From Cognatundibacterium crateris (GTDB lineage: Bacteria; Pseudomonadota; Gammaproteobacteria; Burkholderiales; Burkholderiaceae_D), in contig NZ_JAABOS010000013.1 in assembly GCF_010078235.1 (NCBI RefSeq), forward strand, positions 3,098 through 62,005: DNA of 58,908 bases, in the 5' to 3' direction. This document shows positions 46,521 through 57,529 of this stretch, one piece after another (within the stretch, counting starts at the first letter, position 1; each line of letters opens with the position of its first letter). The position numbers and the translations under genes were made by a program. The notes under the pieces are model-generated. The model searched no databases. It was given only the letters and a program-made list of their open reading frames with translations, and was not told the DNA's origin.

Positions 46521-46925
46521 TTAGATACGACGACGCTTTGGAGGGCGGCAGCCGTTATGTGGAACTGGTGTTACGTCCTGGATCAGGGAGATCTTGATAC
46601 CCAGATTGTTCAGAGCGCGAACGGAAGATTCACGACCTGGGCCTGGGCCTTTGATACGTACTTCCAGATTTTTGATACCGCATTCTACAGCAACTTTACC
46701 AGCTGCCTCTGCTGCAACCTGAGCTGCAAACGGAGTAGACTTACGAGAGCCTTTGAAGCCGGCACCACCAGCAGTTGCCCAAGACAACGCGTTGCCTTGG
46801 CGATCAGTGATCGTGATGATAGTGTTGTTGAAAGAAGCGTGAACGTGAGCAATACCTTCTGCAACGTTCTTTTTAACTTTCTTACGCGCACGTGCTGCTG
46901 CCGCGTTATTTTGAGCTTTTGCCAT
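46521..46925 (-). CDS. rpsK: 30S ribosomal protein S11
   Basis: A 134-residue platform protein of the small subunit. The motifs [37 protein letters not shown] and the C-terminal [21 protein letters not shown] end identify it. It begins 31 bases after rpsM and is followed by the hairpin pair noted above. Confidence 0.98.
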   Translation of the reverse strand: MAKAQNNAAAARARKKVKKNVAEGIAHVHASFNNTIITITDRQGNALSWATAGGAGFKGSRKSTPFAAQVAAEAAGKVAVECGIKNLEVRIKGPGPGRESSVRALNNLGIKISLIQDVTPVPHNGCRPPKRRRI

Positions 46926-46956
46926 AATGTTTTCCTTGGATCCGGGCTAGCCTGGA

Positions 46957-47322
46957 TTATTTCTTCAAAGATTGCGCTGCTTTACGTGGGCCTTTACGTG
47001 TACGTGCGTTAGTACGTGTACGTTGACCACGAACTGGCAAGCCTTTACGGTGACGCAAGCCACGATAGCAACCCAAGTCCATCAAACGCTTGATGTTCAT
47101 GGACAGTTCACGACGCAAATCGCCTTCAACGATGAATTTACCGATTTCGTCGCGAAGCTTTTCGAGTTCGTTGTCGTCCAGATCTTTGACCTTTTTAGTG
47201 GTCAGAACACCAGTTGCTTCACAGATTTGCTGTGAGCGTGGACGGCCAATACCATAGATAGCTGTCAAGCCGATTACGGTATGCTGATGATTTGGGATAT
47301 TAACCCCTGCGATACGTGCCAT
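46957..47322 (-). CDS. rpsM: 30S ribosomal protein S13
   Basis: A 121-residue head protein of the small subunit that contacts the large subunit. Start [20 protein letters not shown], the [16 protein letters not shown] helix-turn, and the basic tail [20 protein letters not shown] are diagnostic. It is the first gene after rpmJ and opens the alpha group. Confidence 0.98.
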   Translation of the reverse strand: MARIAGVNIPNHQHTVIGLTAIYGIGRPRSQQICEATGVLTTKKVKDLDDNELEKLRDEIGKFIVEGDLRRELSMNIKRLMDLGCYRGLRHRKGLPVRGQRTRTNARTRKGPRKAAQSLKK

Positions 47323-47349
47323 TCGTTATTCCTCGTTCAATAACGTTAA

Positions 47350-47463
47350 TTAACCTTGGCGCTGTTTATGGCGTGGTTCTGTGCAGATAACACGAACAAC
47401 ACCTTTGCGCTTGATGATTTTGCAGTTGCGGCAGATCCGCTTAACTGATGCGAGAACTTTCAT
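47350..47463 (-). CDS. rpmJ: 50S ribosomal protein L36
   Basis: A 37-residue protein with sequence starting [20 protein letters not shown]. The zinc ligands Cys11, Cys14, Cys27 and His32 are all present, so this is the zinc-binding (C+) form. It lies between infA and rpsM with 32- and 27-base gaps, the standard position. Confidence 0.96.
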   Translation of the reverse strand: MKVLASVKRICRNCKIIKRKGVVRVICTEPRHKQRQG

Positions 47464-47495
47464 TTTTGCCCTCTTCCCTTTTAATACAATTTAAT

Positions 47496-47714
47496 TTACT
47501 TGGTACGGAACACTATTCGCGCCCGGCTCAAATCATAAGGCGTCAATTCCACTGTCACCTTATCACCAGGAAGGATACGGATGTAGTTCATTCGCATCTT
47601 CCCGGAAATATGGCCTAGTACAACATGCCCGTTTTCCAACTTAACTCGAAATGTCGCATTCGGAAGATTCTCAAGAATCTCGCCCTGCATCTGTATAACG
47701 TCGTCTTTTGCCAT
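47496..47714 (-). CDS. infA: Translation initiation factor IF-1
   Basis: A 72-residue OB-fold protein that occupies the ribosomal A site during initiation. Start [20 protein letters not shown] and the [20 protein letters not shown] and [11 protein letters not shown] stretches match the family. An upstream in-frame extension to 47738 exists but adds eight unlike residues, so the ATG at 47714 is chosen. It lies between secY and rpmJ, the usual betaproteobacterial place. Confidence 0.96.
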   Translation of the reverse strand: MAKDDVIQMQGEILENLPNATFRVKLENGHVVLGHISGKMRMNYIRILPGDKVTVELTPYDLSRARIVFRTK

Positions 47715-47738
47715 TCGATCTGCTGTTCCTCGAGGCAA

Positions 47739-49073
47739 TCACCGCGAAGGAATCCCGCCCTTGAAATTTGCTTTACGAAGAAGCGATTCATATTGCTGGG
47801 ACATCACATAATTCTGAACCTGAGCCATAAAGTCCATGGTCACGACCACGATAATCAGCAGCGAGGTGCCACCGAAGTAAAATGGTACTTTCCATTTGGC
47901 GATTAAGAATTCTGGTAACAAACAAACCAGCGTAATATAAACCGCACCGGCCAGTGTCAGACGCATCAGGATCTTATCGATGTAACGTGCAGTCTGGTCA
48001 CCTGGACGGATTCCCGGAACAAACGCTCCACTCTTTTTCAGGTTGTCAGCTGTTTCTTTGCTGTTGAACACCAGTGCGGTGTAGAAGAAGCAGAAGAAAA
48101 TAATTGCTGCAGCGTACAACAAGGCGTGGATCGGTTCACCCGGCGCCATAGAAGCTGCCAGATCTTTCAGGAAGGTAATAAAACCACCGGAAGATTCAGC
48201 ACCTTTCGTAAACCAGCTGGTAATCGTCGCAGGAAACAGAATAATGGAAGAAGCAAAAATAGGAGGAATCACACCTGCCATATTCAGCTTCAGTGGCAAA
48301 TGACTGCTTTGACCACCATATACTTTGTTACCTACCTGACGTTTTGCATAGTTCACCAGGATCTTACGCTGACCGCGCTCAATAAATACCACCATGAACG
48401 TGACAGCAGCAGCAATCACACAGATTAACAGGACCGAAGCAGGATGCATTTCACCAGTGCTAACCAGTGAGAACAAACCACCTAATGCACCAGGCAAACC
48501 TGCAGCGATACCGGCAAAAATAATGATAGAAATACCATTACCCAAGCCACGCTCAGTAATTTGTTCACCCAACCACATCAGGAACATCGTTCCGGTTACC
48601 AACGTAACTACAGTCGTAAAACGGAATGCCAAACCTGGATCTATCACCAGACCGGGTTGTGCTTCCAATCCAAACGCAATGAAATACGCCTGAAGTGTCG
48701 CCAAAACCAGCGTTCCATACCGAGTGTATTGTGTAATTTTTCTGCGTCCGGACTCACCTTCTTTTTTCAGTGCTTCCAGTTGCGGAGAAACAATAGACAT
48801 CAACTGCATGATAATCGATGCCGAAATATACGGCATGATACCCAGCGCAAACACGGTAAACCGTGACAATGCACCACCGGAGAACATGTTAAACATCCCC
48901 AAAATACCGCCTTGGTTTTGTTTAAACAAGTCCGCCAATGCAGTAGGGTCTATACCCGGGACCGGTACGTGAGCACCGATCCTGTAGACAACCAGCGCAG
49001 CCAGCAAAAACCAGAGTCGACCCCATGGGAATCCGCTTGCGGCGCTTTTAGCTTGTTGTGGAGATGTTGCCAA
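47739..49073 (-). CDS. secY: Protein translocase subunit SecY
   Basis: A 444-residue ten-span channel of the Sec translocon in the inner membrane. Features include the plug region [20 protein letters not shown], the cytoplasmic loop [19 protein letters not shown], and [15 protein letters not shown] near the SecA- and ribosome-contacting loops. It is embedded in the spc operon between rplO and infA. Confidence 0.98.
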   Translation of the reverse strand: MATSPQQAKSAASGFPWGRLWFLLAALVVYRIGAHVPVPGIDPTALADLFKQNQGGILGMFNMFSGGALSRFTVFALGIMPYISASIIMQLMSIVSPQLEALKKEGESGRRKITQYTRYGTLVLATLQAYFIAFGLEAQPGLVIDPGLAFRFTTVVTLVTGTMFLMWLGEQITERGLGNGISIIIFAGIAAGLPGALGGLFSLVSTGEMHPASVLLICVIAAAVTFMVVFIERGQRKILVNYAKRQVGNKVYGGQSSHLPLKLNMAGVIPPIFASSIILFPATITSWFTKGAESSGGFITFLKDLAASMAPGEPIHALLYAAAIIFFCFFYTALVFNSKETADNLKKSGAFVPGIRPGDQTARYIDKILMRLTLAGAVYITLVCLLPEFLIAKWKVPFYFGGTSLLIIVVVTMDFMAQVQNYVMSQQYESLLRKANFKGGIPSR

Positions 49074-49098
49074 TTATTGCTCCGGTGTCTGCACTGAA

Positions 49099-49530
49099 TT
49101 AAGCGATGGTTCCGCCAGCAGCTTCGATTGCAGCTTTAGCGCCTTTAGTGACGATCAAGCCGTTCAAAGTAACTTTTTTGGAAATCGCGCCAGACAGAAT
49201 CACACGTACTGTACGTGCGAGTTCAGAAACAACACCAGCTTGTTTCAAAGCCAGAATGTCGATTTCAGTCACTGGCAGGTTTTCCAGGTCTGTCAAACGA
49301 ACTTCTGCTTTGAACGGTGTTGCCAGCGATTTGAAACCGCGTTTTGGCAAACGACGTTGCAGAGGCATCTGACCGCCCTCGAAACCGACTTTATGAAAGC
49401 CGCCGGAACGGGATTTTTGACCTTTATGGCCGCGACCCGCTGTCTTACCTAAACCTGAACCGATACCACGACCAACACGACGTTTGTAGTGTTTTGCGCC
49501 ATCAGCAGGTTGGATGTTATTCAATTCCAT
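49099..49530 (-). CDS. rplO: 50S ribosomal protein L15
   Basis: A 143-residue large-subunit protein. Start [20 protein letters not shown] and the glycine-rich [13 protein letters not shown] segment are diagnostic. It lies 28 bases after rpmD and 25 before secY. Confidence 0.97.
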   Translation of the reverse strand: MELNNIQPADGAKHYKRRVGRGIGSGLGKTAGRGHKGQKSRSGGFHKVGFEGGQMPLQRRLPKRGFKSLATPFKAEVRLTDLENLPVTEIDILALKQAGVVSELARTVRVILSGAISKKVTLNGLIVTKGAKAAIEAAGGTIA

Positions 49531-49558
49531 AATTTGCTCCGAACATAAGCCTGACGAC

Positions 49559-49741
49559 TTACGCTACAACCTTCACAAGATACGAGACTTTGTTGATCAT
49601 GCCGCGTACTGCTGGCGTGTCTTGCAATTCGGAAACCGAATTGACGCGACGCAAACCCAGACCACGTACGGTTGCACGGTGATCCTGGCGTGTGCCGATC
49701 AGACCTTTGACCAATTGCACTTTAACTGTCTTAGTAGTCAT
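49559..49741 (-). CDS. rpmD: 50S ribosomal protein L30
   Basis: A 60-residue protein with the core [20 protein letters not shown] and [10 protein letters not shown]. The frame is open to 49783, but the ATG at 49741 has a GGAG site and gives the standard start [10 protein letters not shown]. It lies between rpsE and rplO. Confidence 0.96.
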   Translation of the reverse strand: MTTKTVKVQLVKGLIGTRQDHRATVRGLGLRRVNSVSELQDTPAVRGMINKVSYLVKVVA

Positions 49742-49751
49742 CGCGCTCTCC

Positions 49752-50270
49752 TTAACCGAGGATTTCTTCAACGGTCTTGCCACGCTTTGCAGCGATTTCA
49801 GATGGAGTACTCATCTTAGACAGACCATTCAAAGTCGCACGAACCATGTTGTAAGGATTAGTGGAACCGTTGGACTTAGCCACAACGTTTTCAATACCCA
49901 TTACTTCAAAAATCGCGCGCATTGGACCACCAGCGATAACGCCAGTACCTTTTTTCGCAGGAGAAATCATGACGGAAGATGCACCGTGCTTACCTGTAAC
50001 GGTGTGCTGCAGAGTACCGTCTTTCAGTGTCACTTTGATCATCTTGCGACGCGCTTCTTCCATCGCTTTTTGTACGGCTACAGGAACTTCTTTTGATTTT
50101 CCTTTGCCCATACCGATACGGCCATCGCCGTCGCCAACTACTGTCAATGCAGCGAAGCCCATGATACGACCACCCTTAACCACTTTGGTTACACGGTTGA
50201 TCGCGATCATTTTTTCGCGCATGCCATCATCCGGCTTGTCGGCTGCTGTTTTTGCTTGCATTTTTGCCAT
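49752..50270 (-). CDS. rpsE: 30S ribosomal protein S5
   Basis: A 172-residue small-subunit protein involved in decoding accuracy and mRNA helicase activity. The motifs [20 protein letters not shown] and [20 protein letters not shown] and a C-terminal [11 protein letters not shown] are clear. It follows rplR by 12 bases. Confidence 0.97.
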   Translation of the reverse strand: MAKMQAKTAADKPDDGMREKMIAINRVTKVVKGGRIMGFAALTVVGDGDGRIGMGKGKSKEVPVAVQKAMEEARRKMIKVTLKDGTLQHTVTGKHGASSVMISPAKKGTGVIAGGPMRAIFEVMGIENVVAKSNGSTNPYNMVRATLNGLSKMSTPSEIAAKRGKTVEEILG

Positions 50271-50282
50271 GACAAATTTTCC

Positions 50283-50645
50283 TTAGAACTTCAGGCCAGC
50301 TTCACGCGCAGCTTCTGCCAGCGCCTTGATGCGACCATGGTAACGGAAACCGGAGCGGTCAAACGCAACTTCGGTAACCCCTGCTTTGATTGCCTTCTCT
50401 GCTACACGCTTGCCGATCAAAGTCGCGGCGGAAGTGTTGCCACCCGCACCGGATTTGCCAGCCAACTCTGCACGTACTTCTGCTTCCAATGTAGAAGCAG
50501 ATGCCAACACTTTGGCGTCTGGGCCAATAATGTTTGCGTAGATGTGCAAATTGGTGCGATGCACGGCCAGGCGGTTCACTTTGAGTTCTGCGATCTTGGC
50601 ACGGGTTTGACGTGCGCGGCGCAGACGTGATTGTTTCTTGTCCAT
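50283..50645 (-). CDS. rplR: 50S ribosomal protein L18
   Basis: A 120-residue 5S rRNA-binding protein. The motifs [40 protein letters not shown] and the terminal [13 protein letters not shown] identify it. A TTG two codons earlier is possible, but the ATG at 50645 has an AGGGG site at good distance. Confidence 0.97.
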   Translation of the reverse strand: MDKKQSRLRRARQTRAKIAELKVNRLAVHRTNLHIYANIIGPDAKVLASASTLEAEVRAELAGKSGAGGNTSAATLIGKRVAEKAIKAGVTEVAFDRSGFRYHGRIKALAEAAREAGLKF

Positions 50646-50657
50646 CGTCAACCCCTA

Positions 50658-51191
50658 TTACTTCTTCTTGGTTTCTTTAATTACAACCACTTCGTCCGAG
50701 TAACGGACGCCCTTGCCTTTGTATGGCTCTGGGCTGCGGTATGCACGGACCTCAGCTGCAACTTGACCTACTTTTTGCTTATCCATCCCTTTGATCAGGA
50801 TTTCAGTAGGAGTTGGCGTAGCACAGGAAACGCCTTCTGGCATTTGATGTACAACTGGGTGGGAGAAACCTAAAGACAAATTCAACTTATCACCTTGGGC
50901 TTGCGCTTTGTAACCAACGCCGACCAATGTGAGTTTTCTTTCAAAGCCTTTAGTAACACCGTTTACCATGTTGTTGACCAGGGCACGCAGGGTGCCTGTC
51001 ATCGCATTGGCTTCACGGCCGTCATTGGCTGGAGAAAAACTCAAAGTGCCGTTGTTGTTCGCAACTGTCACCAAGCCGTTCAGGCTTTGTGACAAAACGC
51101 CCATAGGACCTTTTACTGTAATCTGCTCTGCTGATATTGCAACTTCTGCACCGGCCGGCAAAGCGATTGGCATCTTACCTACTCGAGACAT
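50658..51191 (-). CDS. rplF: 50S ribosomal protein L6
   Basis: A 177-residue protein near the factor-binding site. Start [20 protein letters not shown], the [20 protein letters not shown] repeat-domain segment and the end [15 protein letters not shown] are diagnostic. Ten bases separate it from rpsH. Confidence 0.98.
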   Translation of the reverse strand: MSRVGKMPIALPAGAEVAISAEQITVKGPMGVLSQSLNGLVTVANNNGTLSFSPANDGREANAMTGTLRALVNNMVNGVTKGFERKLTLVGVGYKAQAQGDKLNLSLGFSHPVVHQMPEGVSCATPTPTEILIKGMDKQKVGQVAAEVRAYRSPEPYKGKGVRYSDEVVVIKETKKK

Positions 51192-51201
51192 CTTTCACTC
51201 C

Positions 51202-51597
51202 TTAGGCGACGTAGCAAATAACTTCGCCACCGACACCGGTTGCGCGCGCTTTGCGGTCAGTCATGACGCCTTTTGGTGTGGACACGATGGCCACGCCCAA
51301 ACCGTTCATCACACTTGGGATCTCGTCTTTACCTTTGTAAATACGCAGACCTGGGCGGGATACGCGCTCCAAGCGTTCAATAACAGGACGTCCTGCATAA
51401 TATTTCAAGCCGATTTTCAACTCGGACTTACCTGCAGTTTCCGAAACTGCGAAATCTTCAATGTAACCTTCGTCTTTCAGTACGTTTGCAATTGCAACTT
51501 TTACCTTAGAAGACGGCATCGCAACTACAGTTTTCTGAACTACTTGTGCATTGCGGATGCGGGTCAGCATATCGGCGATAGGATCGCTCATACTCAT
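51202..51597 (-). CDS. rpsH: 30S ribosomal protein S8
   Basis: A 131-residue 16S rRNA-binding protein; in E. coli it represses the spc operon by binding its mRNA near rplE. Start [20 protein letters not shown] and the end [20 protein letters not shown] are typical. Two in-frame ATGs occur; the first (51597) fits the AGGAG site better. Confidence 0.97.
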   Translation of the reverse strand: MSMSDPIADMLTRIRNAQVVQKTVVAMPSSKVKVAIANVLKDEGYIEDFAVSETAGKSELKIGLKYYAGRPVIERLERVSRPGLRIYKGKDEIPSVMNGLGVAIVSTPKGVMTDRKARATGVGGEVICYVA

Positions 51598-51611
51598 TGC
51601 ATATTCTCCTA

Positions 51612-51917
51612 TTACCAGCTGGCTTTAGTCATACCCGGGATTTCACCACGCATGGCGATTTCACGGACTTTAATACGGCCCAGACCGAACTTACGGAATG
51701 TACCACGTGGACGACCTGTCAAAGCGCAACGATTACGCTGGCGGGTCGGGTTAGAATTACGTGGCAAAGCCTGCAACTTCAGACGAGCTAAATAACGCTC
51801 TTCTTCTGTCTTTGATTGGTCATCAATGATGGCCTTCAATTCGGCGCGCTTGCCAGCGAATTTCTTCACTAAGTCTGCACGCTTTTGCTCACGATTAATC
51901 AGTGCCAATTTTGCCAT
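51612..51917 (-). CDS. rpsN: 30S ribosomal protein S14
   Basis: A 101-residue protein of the head of the small subunit. The end [20 protein letters not shown] is diagnostic. The longer 101-residue form without the zinc CXXC pair (C-minus type) is present, in contrast to the zinc form of L36 in this same block. Confidence 0.97.
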   Translation of the reverse strand: MAKLALINREQKRADLVKKFAGKRAELKAIIDDQSKTEEERYLARLKLQALPRNSNPTRQRNRCALTGRPRGTFRKFGLGRIKVREIAMRGEIPGMTKASW

Positions 51918-51924
51918 GGCGACC

Positions 51925-52464
51925 TCAGTTTCTGAACGGAAATTTAAATGCGGCGAGGAGCGCTTTCGCTTCTTCGTCGGTCTTTGCGGTTGTCGTGATA
52001 CTGATATTCATACCACGCAATGCGTCGATCTTGTCGTACTCGATTTCAGGGAAAATGATCTGTTCCTTGACACCGATGTTGTAGTTACCACGACCATCAA
52101 ACGCACGACCAGAAACACCACGGAAGTCACGTACACGTGGCAGTGCCACAGTGATGAAACGATCCAGGAATTCATACATCTGAGCGCCACGCAAAGTTAC
52201 CATACAGCCGATTGGATAACCTTCACGGATTTTAAAACCAGCGATCGCTTTGCGAGCCTTGGTAACAACTGGCTTTTGACCAGCAATTTTCGTCAGGTCA
52301 CCAACTGCATGCTCAATGATCTTTTTGTCTGCAACTGCTTCAGACAAACCCATATTCAGGGTGATCTTCAGGATACGTGGAACTTCCATGACTGTTTTGT
52401 ACGCATACTTCTCAGTCAGTTCACCAACGATTTTATCTTTATATAATGCTTGTAGACGGGCCAT
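51925..52464 (-). CDS. rplE: 50S ribosomal protein L5
   Basis: A 179-residue 5S rRNA-binding protein of the central protuberance. The segments [40 protein letters not shown] and [20 protein letters not shown] are diagnostic. It starts four bases after rplX. Confidence 0.98.
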   Translation of the reverse strand: MARLQALYKDKIVGELTEKYAYKTVMEVPRILKITLNMGLSEAVADKKIIEHAVGDLTKIAGQKPVVTKARKAIAGFKIREGYPIGCMVTLRGAQMYEFLDRFITVALPRVRDFRGVSGRAFDGRGNYNIGVKEQIIFPEIEYDKIDALRGMNISITTTAKTDEEAKALLAAFKFPFRN

Positions 52465-52468
52465 GATG

Positions 52469-52783
52469 TTATGCCTTCACAACTTCGCCAGTCGACTTGT
52501 AGACGCGGACTTTCTTACCATCCACGACCTTAAAGCCTACACGGTCTGCTTTGCCGGAAGCTGCATTGAACAATGCAACATTCGACACATGAATCGGCAT
52601 CAATTTATCTACGATGCCACCAACTGCGCCAGTCATTGGGTTTGGCTTAACTGCTTTTTTAGCAACATTAACACCAGCTACAACAACGTAATCGCTGTCG
52701 ATGCAAGCTTGCACCTGACCACGTTTACCTTTGTCTTTACCCGTTAAGACGATGACTTCGTCGTTTTTACGAATTTTATTCAT
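52469..52783 (-). CDS. rplX: 50S ribosomal protein L24
   Basis: A 104-residue early assembly protein with a KOW motif ([19 protein letters not shown]). A GTG one codon upstream is in frame, but the ATG at 52783 has AAGGAG five bases ahead. It follows rplN by nine bases. Confidence 0.97.
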   Translation of the reverse strand: MNKIRKNDEVIVLTGKDKGKRGQVQACIDSDYVVVAGVNVAKKAVKPNPMTGAVGGIVDKLMPIHVSNVALFNAASGKADRVGFKVVDGKKVRVYKSTGEVVKA

Positions 52784-52792
52784 CACGACTCC

Positions 52793-53161
52793 TTACAGCA
52801 CTTCTGGAGCCAAAGACACGATTTTCATGAAGCGCTCAGTACGCAGTTCGCGTGTCACTGGGCCGAAAATACGAGTGCCGATAGGCTCAAGCTTTGCATT
52901 CAACAATACTGCAGCATTGCCATCAAATTTGACCAACGAGCCATCTTGACGACGAACACCCTTAGCTGTTCTCACAACCACGGCGTTGTAAATTTCACCT
53001 TTTTTTACACGACCGCGCGGAGCAGCAGACTTCACAGTGACTTTAATTACATCACCGATACCCGCATAACGACGCTTGGAACCGCCCAATACTTTAATGC
53101 ACAGTACTTCGCGCGCACCAGTATTGTCAGCTACTTCCAGCCGGCTTTCTGTTTGAATCAT
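52793..53161 (-). CDS. rplN: 50S ribosomal protein L14
   Basis: A 122-residue protein of the subunit interface. Start [20 protein letters not shown] and the [19 protein letters not shown] segment identify it. It is the first gene of the spc group and is preceded by a 240-base gap, so it probably has its own promoter. Confidence 0.98.
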   Translation of the reverse strand: MIQTESRLEVADNTGAREVLCIKVLGGSKRRYAGIGDVIKVTVKSAAPRGRVKKGEIYNAVVVRTAKGVRRQDGSLVKFDGNAAVLLNAKLEPIGTRIFGPVTRELRTERFMKIVSLAPEVL

Positions 53162-53401
53162 AATGTTCTCTTTCCCAACTTAATCCACACAACTTGCACA
53201 ATGCAAGCTTGTAGTCAGTCTTGGTCCTGCCAGCAAACCCCTACATAACCTACAATGCACGAGCCAACTGATTAGGTGGACGATTTTTTTAACCACTTTC
53301 ACAACGAGAGGGTGTTGCGAAAGACATTTAGGCTGTTATTCACGTACTTTGTAAATAACAGCCCATCATTATCGCATCAAAAAATTTTTTGTGCAATAAA
53401 T
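53162..53401 (-). other. S10-spc operon boundary region
   Basis: A 240-base gap between rpsQ and rplN, far longer than the others in this block. It has a 13-bp hairpin with one wobble (53331-53343 with 53351-53363, loop of seven) that could mark the end of the S10 transcript, though no T-run follows. A short CTTGCA-CAA-TGCAAG dyad lies nearer rplN. I did not find a convincing promoter pair. Confidence 0.55.
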
Positions 53402-53674
53402 TTATACGACTTGCGCGACTTGAACCACACGTGTCACTGTCCAAGCTTTAGTCTTGGAGATTGGACGACCTTCTTGAATTTCAACTGTGTCGCCAGCCTT
53501 TGCCTGGTTTGCTTCATCGTGTGCATGGTACTTTGCAGTACGAACGATGATCTTGCCATACAAAGGATGTTTAACGTGACGCTCAACCAGTACGGTGACT
53601 GTTTTGTTCATCTTGTCAGACACAACTTTGCCAATCAATGTGCGCTTCAATGCCACTTTAACTTGATCGTTCAT
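53402..53674 (-). CDS. rpsQ: 30S ribosomal protein S17
   Basis: A 90-residue OB-fold protein of the small subunit. The stretch [20 protein letters not shown] and [20 protein letters not shown] are diagnostic. It overlaps the rpmC stop by one base and is the last gene of the S10 group. Confidence 0.97.
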   Translation of the reverse strand: MNDQVKVALKRTLIGKVVSDKMNKTVTVLVERHVKHPLYGKIIVRTAKYHAHDEANQAKAGDTVEIQEGRPISKTKAWTVTRVVQVAQVV

Positions 53675-53865
53675 TATTTGGCATCCTTCTGATTCATGAC
53701 GGTTTTCACGCGTGCGATGTCACGACGAACTTTTTTCAACTGAGAAGTGTTAGTCAGTTGCTGAGTAGCGATTTGCATACGCAGGCTGAATTGTGCCTTC
53801 AACAGATCATTGAGTTCTTTGGTCAAAGCCGCTTGATCTTTACCTTGGAGTTCAGATACTTTCAT
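53674..53865 (-). CDS. rpmC: 50S ribosomal protein L29
   Basis: A 63-residue helical hairpin protein at the tunnel exit. Start [20 protein letters not shown] and the [20 protein letters not shown] segment match the family. It is coupled to rpsQ by a one-base overlap. Confidence 0.96.
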   Translation of the reverse strand: MKVSELQGKDQAALTKELNDLLKAQFSLRMQIATQQLTNTSQLKKVRRDIARVKTVMNQKDAK

Positions 53866-53877
53866 TTACAACTCCTA

Positions 53878-54297
53878 TTATTGGCCGACTTGACGGACGA
53901 CGAACGTAGTCAACAGCGGCAATTTAGCTGCAGCTAAGCGGAAAGCTTCGCGTGCCAGCGCCTCATCGACACCATCCATTTCGTACAACATTTTGCCTGG
54001 TTGAATCTCGGCAACGTAGTACTCAGGATTACCTTTACCATTACCCATACGAACCTCTGCAGGTTTCTGGGAAATTGGCTTGTCCGGGAAAACGCGGATC
54101 CAGATACGGCCACCGCGCTTGATGTGACGTGTCATTGCACGACGCGCAGCTTCAATCTGACGCGCTGTGATACGACCACGGCCAACCGCTTTCAAGCCAA
54201 ACTCACCGAAGGAAACAGCTGTACCACGAGTATGCGAGATACCCTTGTTACGGCCTTTTTGCTCCTTACGATATTTTCTGCGTGCTGGTTGCAGCAT
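53878..54297 (-). CDS. rplP: 50S ribosomal protein L16
   Basis: A 139-residue protein near the A site. Start [20 protein letters not shown] and the [20 protein letters not shown] segment are diagnostic. It starts two bases after the rpsC stop. Confidence 0.98.
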   Translation of the reverse strand: MLQPARRKYRKEQKGRNKGISHTRGTAVSFGEFGLKAVGRGRITARQIEAARRAMTRHIKRGGRIWIRVFPDKPISQKPAEVRMGNGKGNPEYYVAEIQPGKMLYEMDGVDEALAREAFRLAAAKLPLLTTFVVRQVGQ

Positions 54298-54299
54298 GA

Positions 54300-55124
54300 T
54301 TATTCTCCTGCTTTCTCAGCTGGTGCTGCGTCAGCTTTTGCGCGTACACGCTTAGCTGGAGCTGCTGCGCCAGATGTATTTTGCCCTTCAGGACGCTTAG
54401 CACGTGGACGGCTATTTGGCTTGCCATCGTCACGACGTGGGCCACGACGTTTTTTGTCGTCTTCCGGAGTCGATTCAATAACAGGCGCATCGCCATTTGC
54501 CAAACGATCACCTTTGTAGACCCACACTTTAACGCCAATGATGCCGTAAGTTGTGGATGCTTCGCCGAAGCCGTAGTCGATATCAGCGCGCAGTGTATGC
54601 AGAGGCACACGACCTTCGCGATACCATTCTTTACGTGCGATTTCGATACCGTTCAGACGACCACCAGACATAATCTTGATGCCTTGTGCGCCCAGACGCA
54701 TTGCGTTCTGCATCGCACGTTTCATCGCGCGGCGGAACATAATACGTTTTTCGAGCTGCTGAGCGATAGAGTCAGCGATCAGCTGAGCGTCGATTTCTGG
54801 CTTGCGGATTTCTTCGATGTTGACGTGAACTGGCACGCCCATCATCTTGGACAAATCTGCTTTCAGAACTTCGATGTCTTCGCCTTTTTTACCGATTACA
54901 ACGCCTGGACGGGAGCTGTAAATGGTGATGCGTGCGTTCTTAGCCGGACGCTCAATAGTGATGCGGCCAACGGAAGCGTTTTTCAGTTTTTTCTTCAGGT
55001 ACTCACGTACTTTCAGATCTTCACCGAGCATGGAAGCAAAGTTGCCATTGCCTGCATACCAACGGGAAGACCAGTTACGTGTTACCGCCAGACGAAAACC
55101 GGTTGGATGTATCTTCTGTCCCAT
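54300..55124 (-). CDS. rpsC: 30S ribosomal protein S3
   Basis: A 274-residue protein at the mRNA entry pore. Start [20 protein letters not shown], the KH domain ([20 protein letters not shown]) and the [20 protein letters not shown] segment identify it. It is about 40 residues longer than E. coli S3 (233) because of a C-terminal basic, Ala/Pro/Lys-rich tail after residue 233. Confidence 0.98.
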   Translation of the reverse strand: MGQKIHPTGFRLAVTRNWSSRWYAGNGNFASMLGEDLKVREYLKKKLKNASVGRITIERPAKNARITIYSSRPGVVIGKKGEDIEVLKADLSKMMGVPVHVNIEEIRKPEIDAQLIADSIAQQLEKRIMFRRAMKRAMQNAMRLGAQGIKIMSGGRLNGIEIARKEWYREGRVPLHTLRADIDYGFGEASTTYGIIGVKVWVYKGDRLANGDAPVIESTPEDDKKRRGPRRDDGKPNSRPRAKRPEGQNTSGAAAPAKRVRAKADAAPAEKAGE

Positions 55125-55133
55125 CGTGACTCC

Positions 55134-55466
55134 TTAGTTACCAACAGTCACGTAGATGTGACAGGATTGTTTAGAGATACGATCACCACGACCTTTAGCG
55201 CGTGCTGTGAAACGCTTCAGAATCGCACCTTTTTCGACATAGATAGTCTTTACTTTCAGTTCGTCGATGTCAGCGCCATCATTGTGCTCGGCGTTTGCAA
55301 TTGCAGACTCCAACACTTTCTTAATGATTGCAGCGCCTTTTTTCGGGCTGAAAGTCAGGATATTCAATGCCTGATCTACTTTTTTACCGCGGATCAGATC
55401 TGCCACCAGGCGACCTTTTTGCTCAGACAGACGCACACCGCGAAGAGTTGCTTTAGTTTCCATCAT
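55134..55466 (-). CDS. rplV: 50S ribosomal protein L22
   Basis: A 110-residue protein whose loop lines the exit tunnel. The segments [20 protein letters not shown] and [20 protein letters not shown], the latter containing the tunnel loop, are diagnostic. Nine bases separate it from rpsC. Confidence 0.98.
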   Translation of the reverse strand: MMETKATLRGVRLSEQKGRLVADLIRGKKVDQALNILTFSPKKGAAIIKKVLESAIANAEHNDGADIDELKVKTIYVEKGAILKRFTARAKGRGDRISKQSCHIYVTVGN

Positions 55467-55472
55467 CGGTCC

Positions 55473-55748
55473 TTATTTCTTAGCCTTTTTATCGGCAGCG
55501 TGACCCTTGAACGTACGGGTCAGCGCGAATTCGCCGAGCTTATGACCAACCATGTTTTCGGAAACATAAACCGGTACGTGTTGCTTACCGTTATGAACCG
55601 CAATGGTCAAACCGATGAAGTCCGGCATAATTGTCGAACGACGGGACCAAGTCTTGATTGGCTTTTTGTCTTTAGTTGCTTGAGCAGCTTCGACTTTCTT
55701 CACCAGGTGGGCGTCACAAAACGGCCCTTTTTTCAATGAACGTGTCAT
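55473..55748 (-). CDS. rpsS: 30S ribosomal protein S19
   Basis: A 91-residue head protein. Start [20 protein letters not shown] and the [20 protein letters not shown] segment are diagnostic. Six bases separate it from rplV. Confidence 0.98.
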   Translation of the reverse strand: MTRSLKKGPFCDAHLVKKVEAAQATKDKKPIKTWSRRSTIMPDFIGLTIAVHNGKQHVPVYVSENMVGHKLGEFALTRTFKGHAADKKAKK

Positions 55749-55758
55749 GTGTTATCCC

Positions 55759-56589
55759 TTATTTCTTACCACGGCGTGAGACGATCATGGAAGTAGTACG
55801 CTTATTGCGACGTGTCTTCTTACCCTTGGTCTGTTGACCCCATGGAGATACTGGATGACGACCAGCTGCAGTTTTACCTTCACCACCACCGTGCGGGTGA
55901 TCGACCGGATTCATGACCACACCGCGAACGGTAGGACGAACACCGCGCCAGCGCATCGCACCAGCTTTACCGATTTTACGCAGATTGTGCTCGCCGTTAC
56001 CTACTTCACCAACGGTTGCGCGGCATTCGATATGAATGCGACGAACTTCGCCGGAGCGCAGGCGAACCTGTGCGTAAGTACCTTCACGCGCCATCAATAC
56101 AACGCCAGCACCTGCTGTACGTGCAATCTGTGCACCTTTGCCTGGCAACATTTCTACGCAGTGCATAGTTGTACCGACTGGGATGTTACGGATTGGCAAG
56201 CAGTTACCTGCTTTGATCGGAGCCTGGGAACCGCTCATCAACTGATCACCAGCTGCAACGCCTTTAGGGGCGATGATGTATGCACGTTCGCCGTCCGCGT
56301 AGCACAACAATGCAATGTGCGCTGTACGGTTAGGATCGTATTCAATACGTTCAACTGTCGCAGGGATACCGTCTTTGTGGTTGCGTTTGAAGTCAACTAC
56401 ACGGTAGTGATGCTTGTGACCACCACCGATATGACGGGTAGTGATGTGACCGTTGTTGTTACGGCCAGCAGTTTTGGATTTCTTTTCCAACAAAGCAGCA
56501 AACGGACGACCTTTATGCAGGCCTTCTGTTACCACTTTCACCATACCACGACGACCTGGTGAGGTTGGCTTCATCTTAACGAGTGCCAT
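55759..56589 (-). CDS. rplB: 50S ribosomal protein L2
   Basis: A 276-residue primary 23S rRNA-binding protein at the peptidyl transferase centre. The near-universal [19 protein letters not shown] motif includes the key His, and [20 protein letters not shown] lies in the N-terminal half. It starts two bases after rplW. Confidence 0.98.
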   Translation of the reverse strand: MALVKMKPTSPGRRGMVKVVTEGLHKGRPFAALLEKKSKTAGRNNNGHITTRHIGGGHKHHYRVVDFKRNHKDGIPATVERIEYDPNRTAHIALLCYADGERAYIIAPKGVAAGDQLMSGSQAPIKAGNCLPIRNIPVGTTMHCVEMLPGKGAQIARTAGAGVVLMAREGTYAQVRLRSGEVRRIHIECRATVGEVGNGEHNLRKIGKAGAMRWRGVRPTVRGVVMNPVDHPHGGGEGKTAAGRHPVSPWGQQTKGKKTRRNKRTTSMIVSRRGKK

Positions 56590-56591
56590 AA

Positions 56592-56906
56592 TTATGCCCC
56601 CTCAGTGAAGTTGATTTCCTGACCAGGCTTCAAGCATACAAAAGCGCGTTTTGTATGATTGCGACGGCCAGTAAATCTACCGGTACGTTTTTGTTTACCT
56701 TGACGATTTGCTACTTGAACAGATTCAACCTGAACCTTGAACAGCAATTCGACGGCAGCCTTGATTTCTGGCTTGGTTGCATCTGGAGTAACCAGGAAAA
56801 CCACTTGTTCATTCTTTTCAGCAACCATAGTCGCTTTTTCAGAAATCACAGGAGCCAGCAACACCTTCAACAGGCGTTCTTCGCTATGTTTGACTAATGC
56901 GCTCAT
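56592..56906 (-). CDS. rplW: 50S ribosomal protein L23
   Basis: A 104-residue protein at the exit tunnel that docks trigger factor and SRP. The [20 protein letters not shown] and [20 protein letters not shown] segments are typical. It overlaps the rplD stop by four bases, implying coupled translation. Confidence 0.97.
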   Translation of the reverse strand: MSALVKHSEERLLKVLLAPVISEKATMVAEKNEQVVFLVTPDATKPEIKAAVELLFKVQVESVQVANRQGKQKRTGRFTGRRNHTKRAFVCLKPGQEINFTEGA

Positions 56907-57526
56907 GCCAGCATCTCCTCAATCTTTGCCAGTGCTGGCTTAGTGATCAACACTTTCTTGTAGAACACTAAAGAAACTGGATCAGCATAACGTGGCTCTA
57001 CAACCAATACGTTAGCCAGGTTACGTGCTGCCAACATCAGATTTTCGTTAAATTCATCAGTGATGATCAGAACGGAATCCAGGCAACCCATTGCTTTGAG
57101 TTTTTCAGACAAGAGTTTTGTCTTAGGCGCATCAACAGCAACATTATCAACCACTTGCAAACGATCTTCACGTGCTAACTGAGACAGGATCGAGCAGATA
57201 CCTGCGCGATACATCTTTTTGTTAACTTTGTGAGAGAAGTTCTCATCTGGCGTATTCGGGAATATACGACCACCCCCGCGCCACAGTGGAGAAGAAGACA
57301 TACCAGCACGTGCGCGGCCAGTGCCTTTTTGGCGCCATGGCTTTTTGGTTGTGTGGTGGACTTCTTCACGATCTTTTTGCTTACGATTACCGCTGCGTGC
57401 ATTCGCTTGGAAAGCAACAACAACTTGATGAATCAAAGCTTCGTTGTAATCACGACCGAAGATAGTGTCGGATGCTGCAACGCTAGTTGCTGCCTGACCT
57501 TGTTCGTTTAGGAGCTTCAGTTCCAT
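56903..57526 (-). CDS. rplD: 50S ribosomal protein L4
   Basis: A 207-residue protein with a tunnel loop ([20 protein letters not shown]). In E. coli L4 also represses the S10 operon through the leader before rpsJ; no such leader is seen there in this window. It lies three bases after rplC. Confidence 0.98.
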   Translation of the reverse strand: MELKLLNEQGQAATSVAASDTIFGRDYNEALIHQVVVAFQANARSGNRKQKDREEVHHTTKKPWRQKGTGRARAGMSSSPLWRGGGRIFPNTPDENFSHKVNKKMYRAGICSILSQLAREDRLQVVDNVAVDAPKTKLLSEKLKAMGCLDSVLIITDEFNENLMLAARNLANVLVVEPRYADPVSLVFYKKVLITKPALAKIEEMLA

Positions 57527-57529
57527 GGA

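Noticed and set aside
54381..55739. Open frame of 452 codons on the plus strand
   Set aside because: It runs antisense across rpsC, rplV and rpsS, which are certain genes. It is a codon-bias shadow, as are the similar plus-strand frames over rplB, rplE and rpsN.
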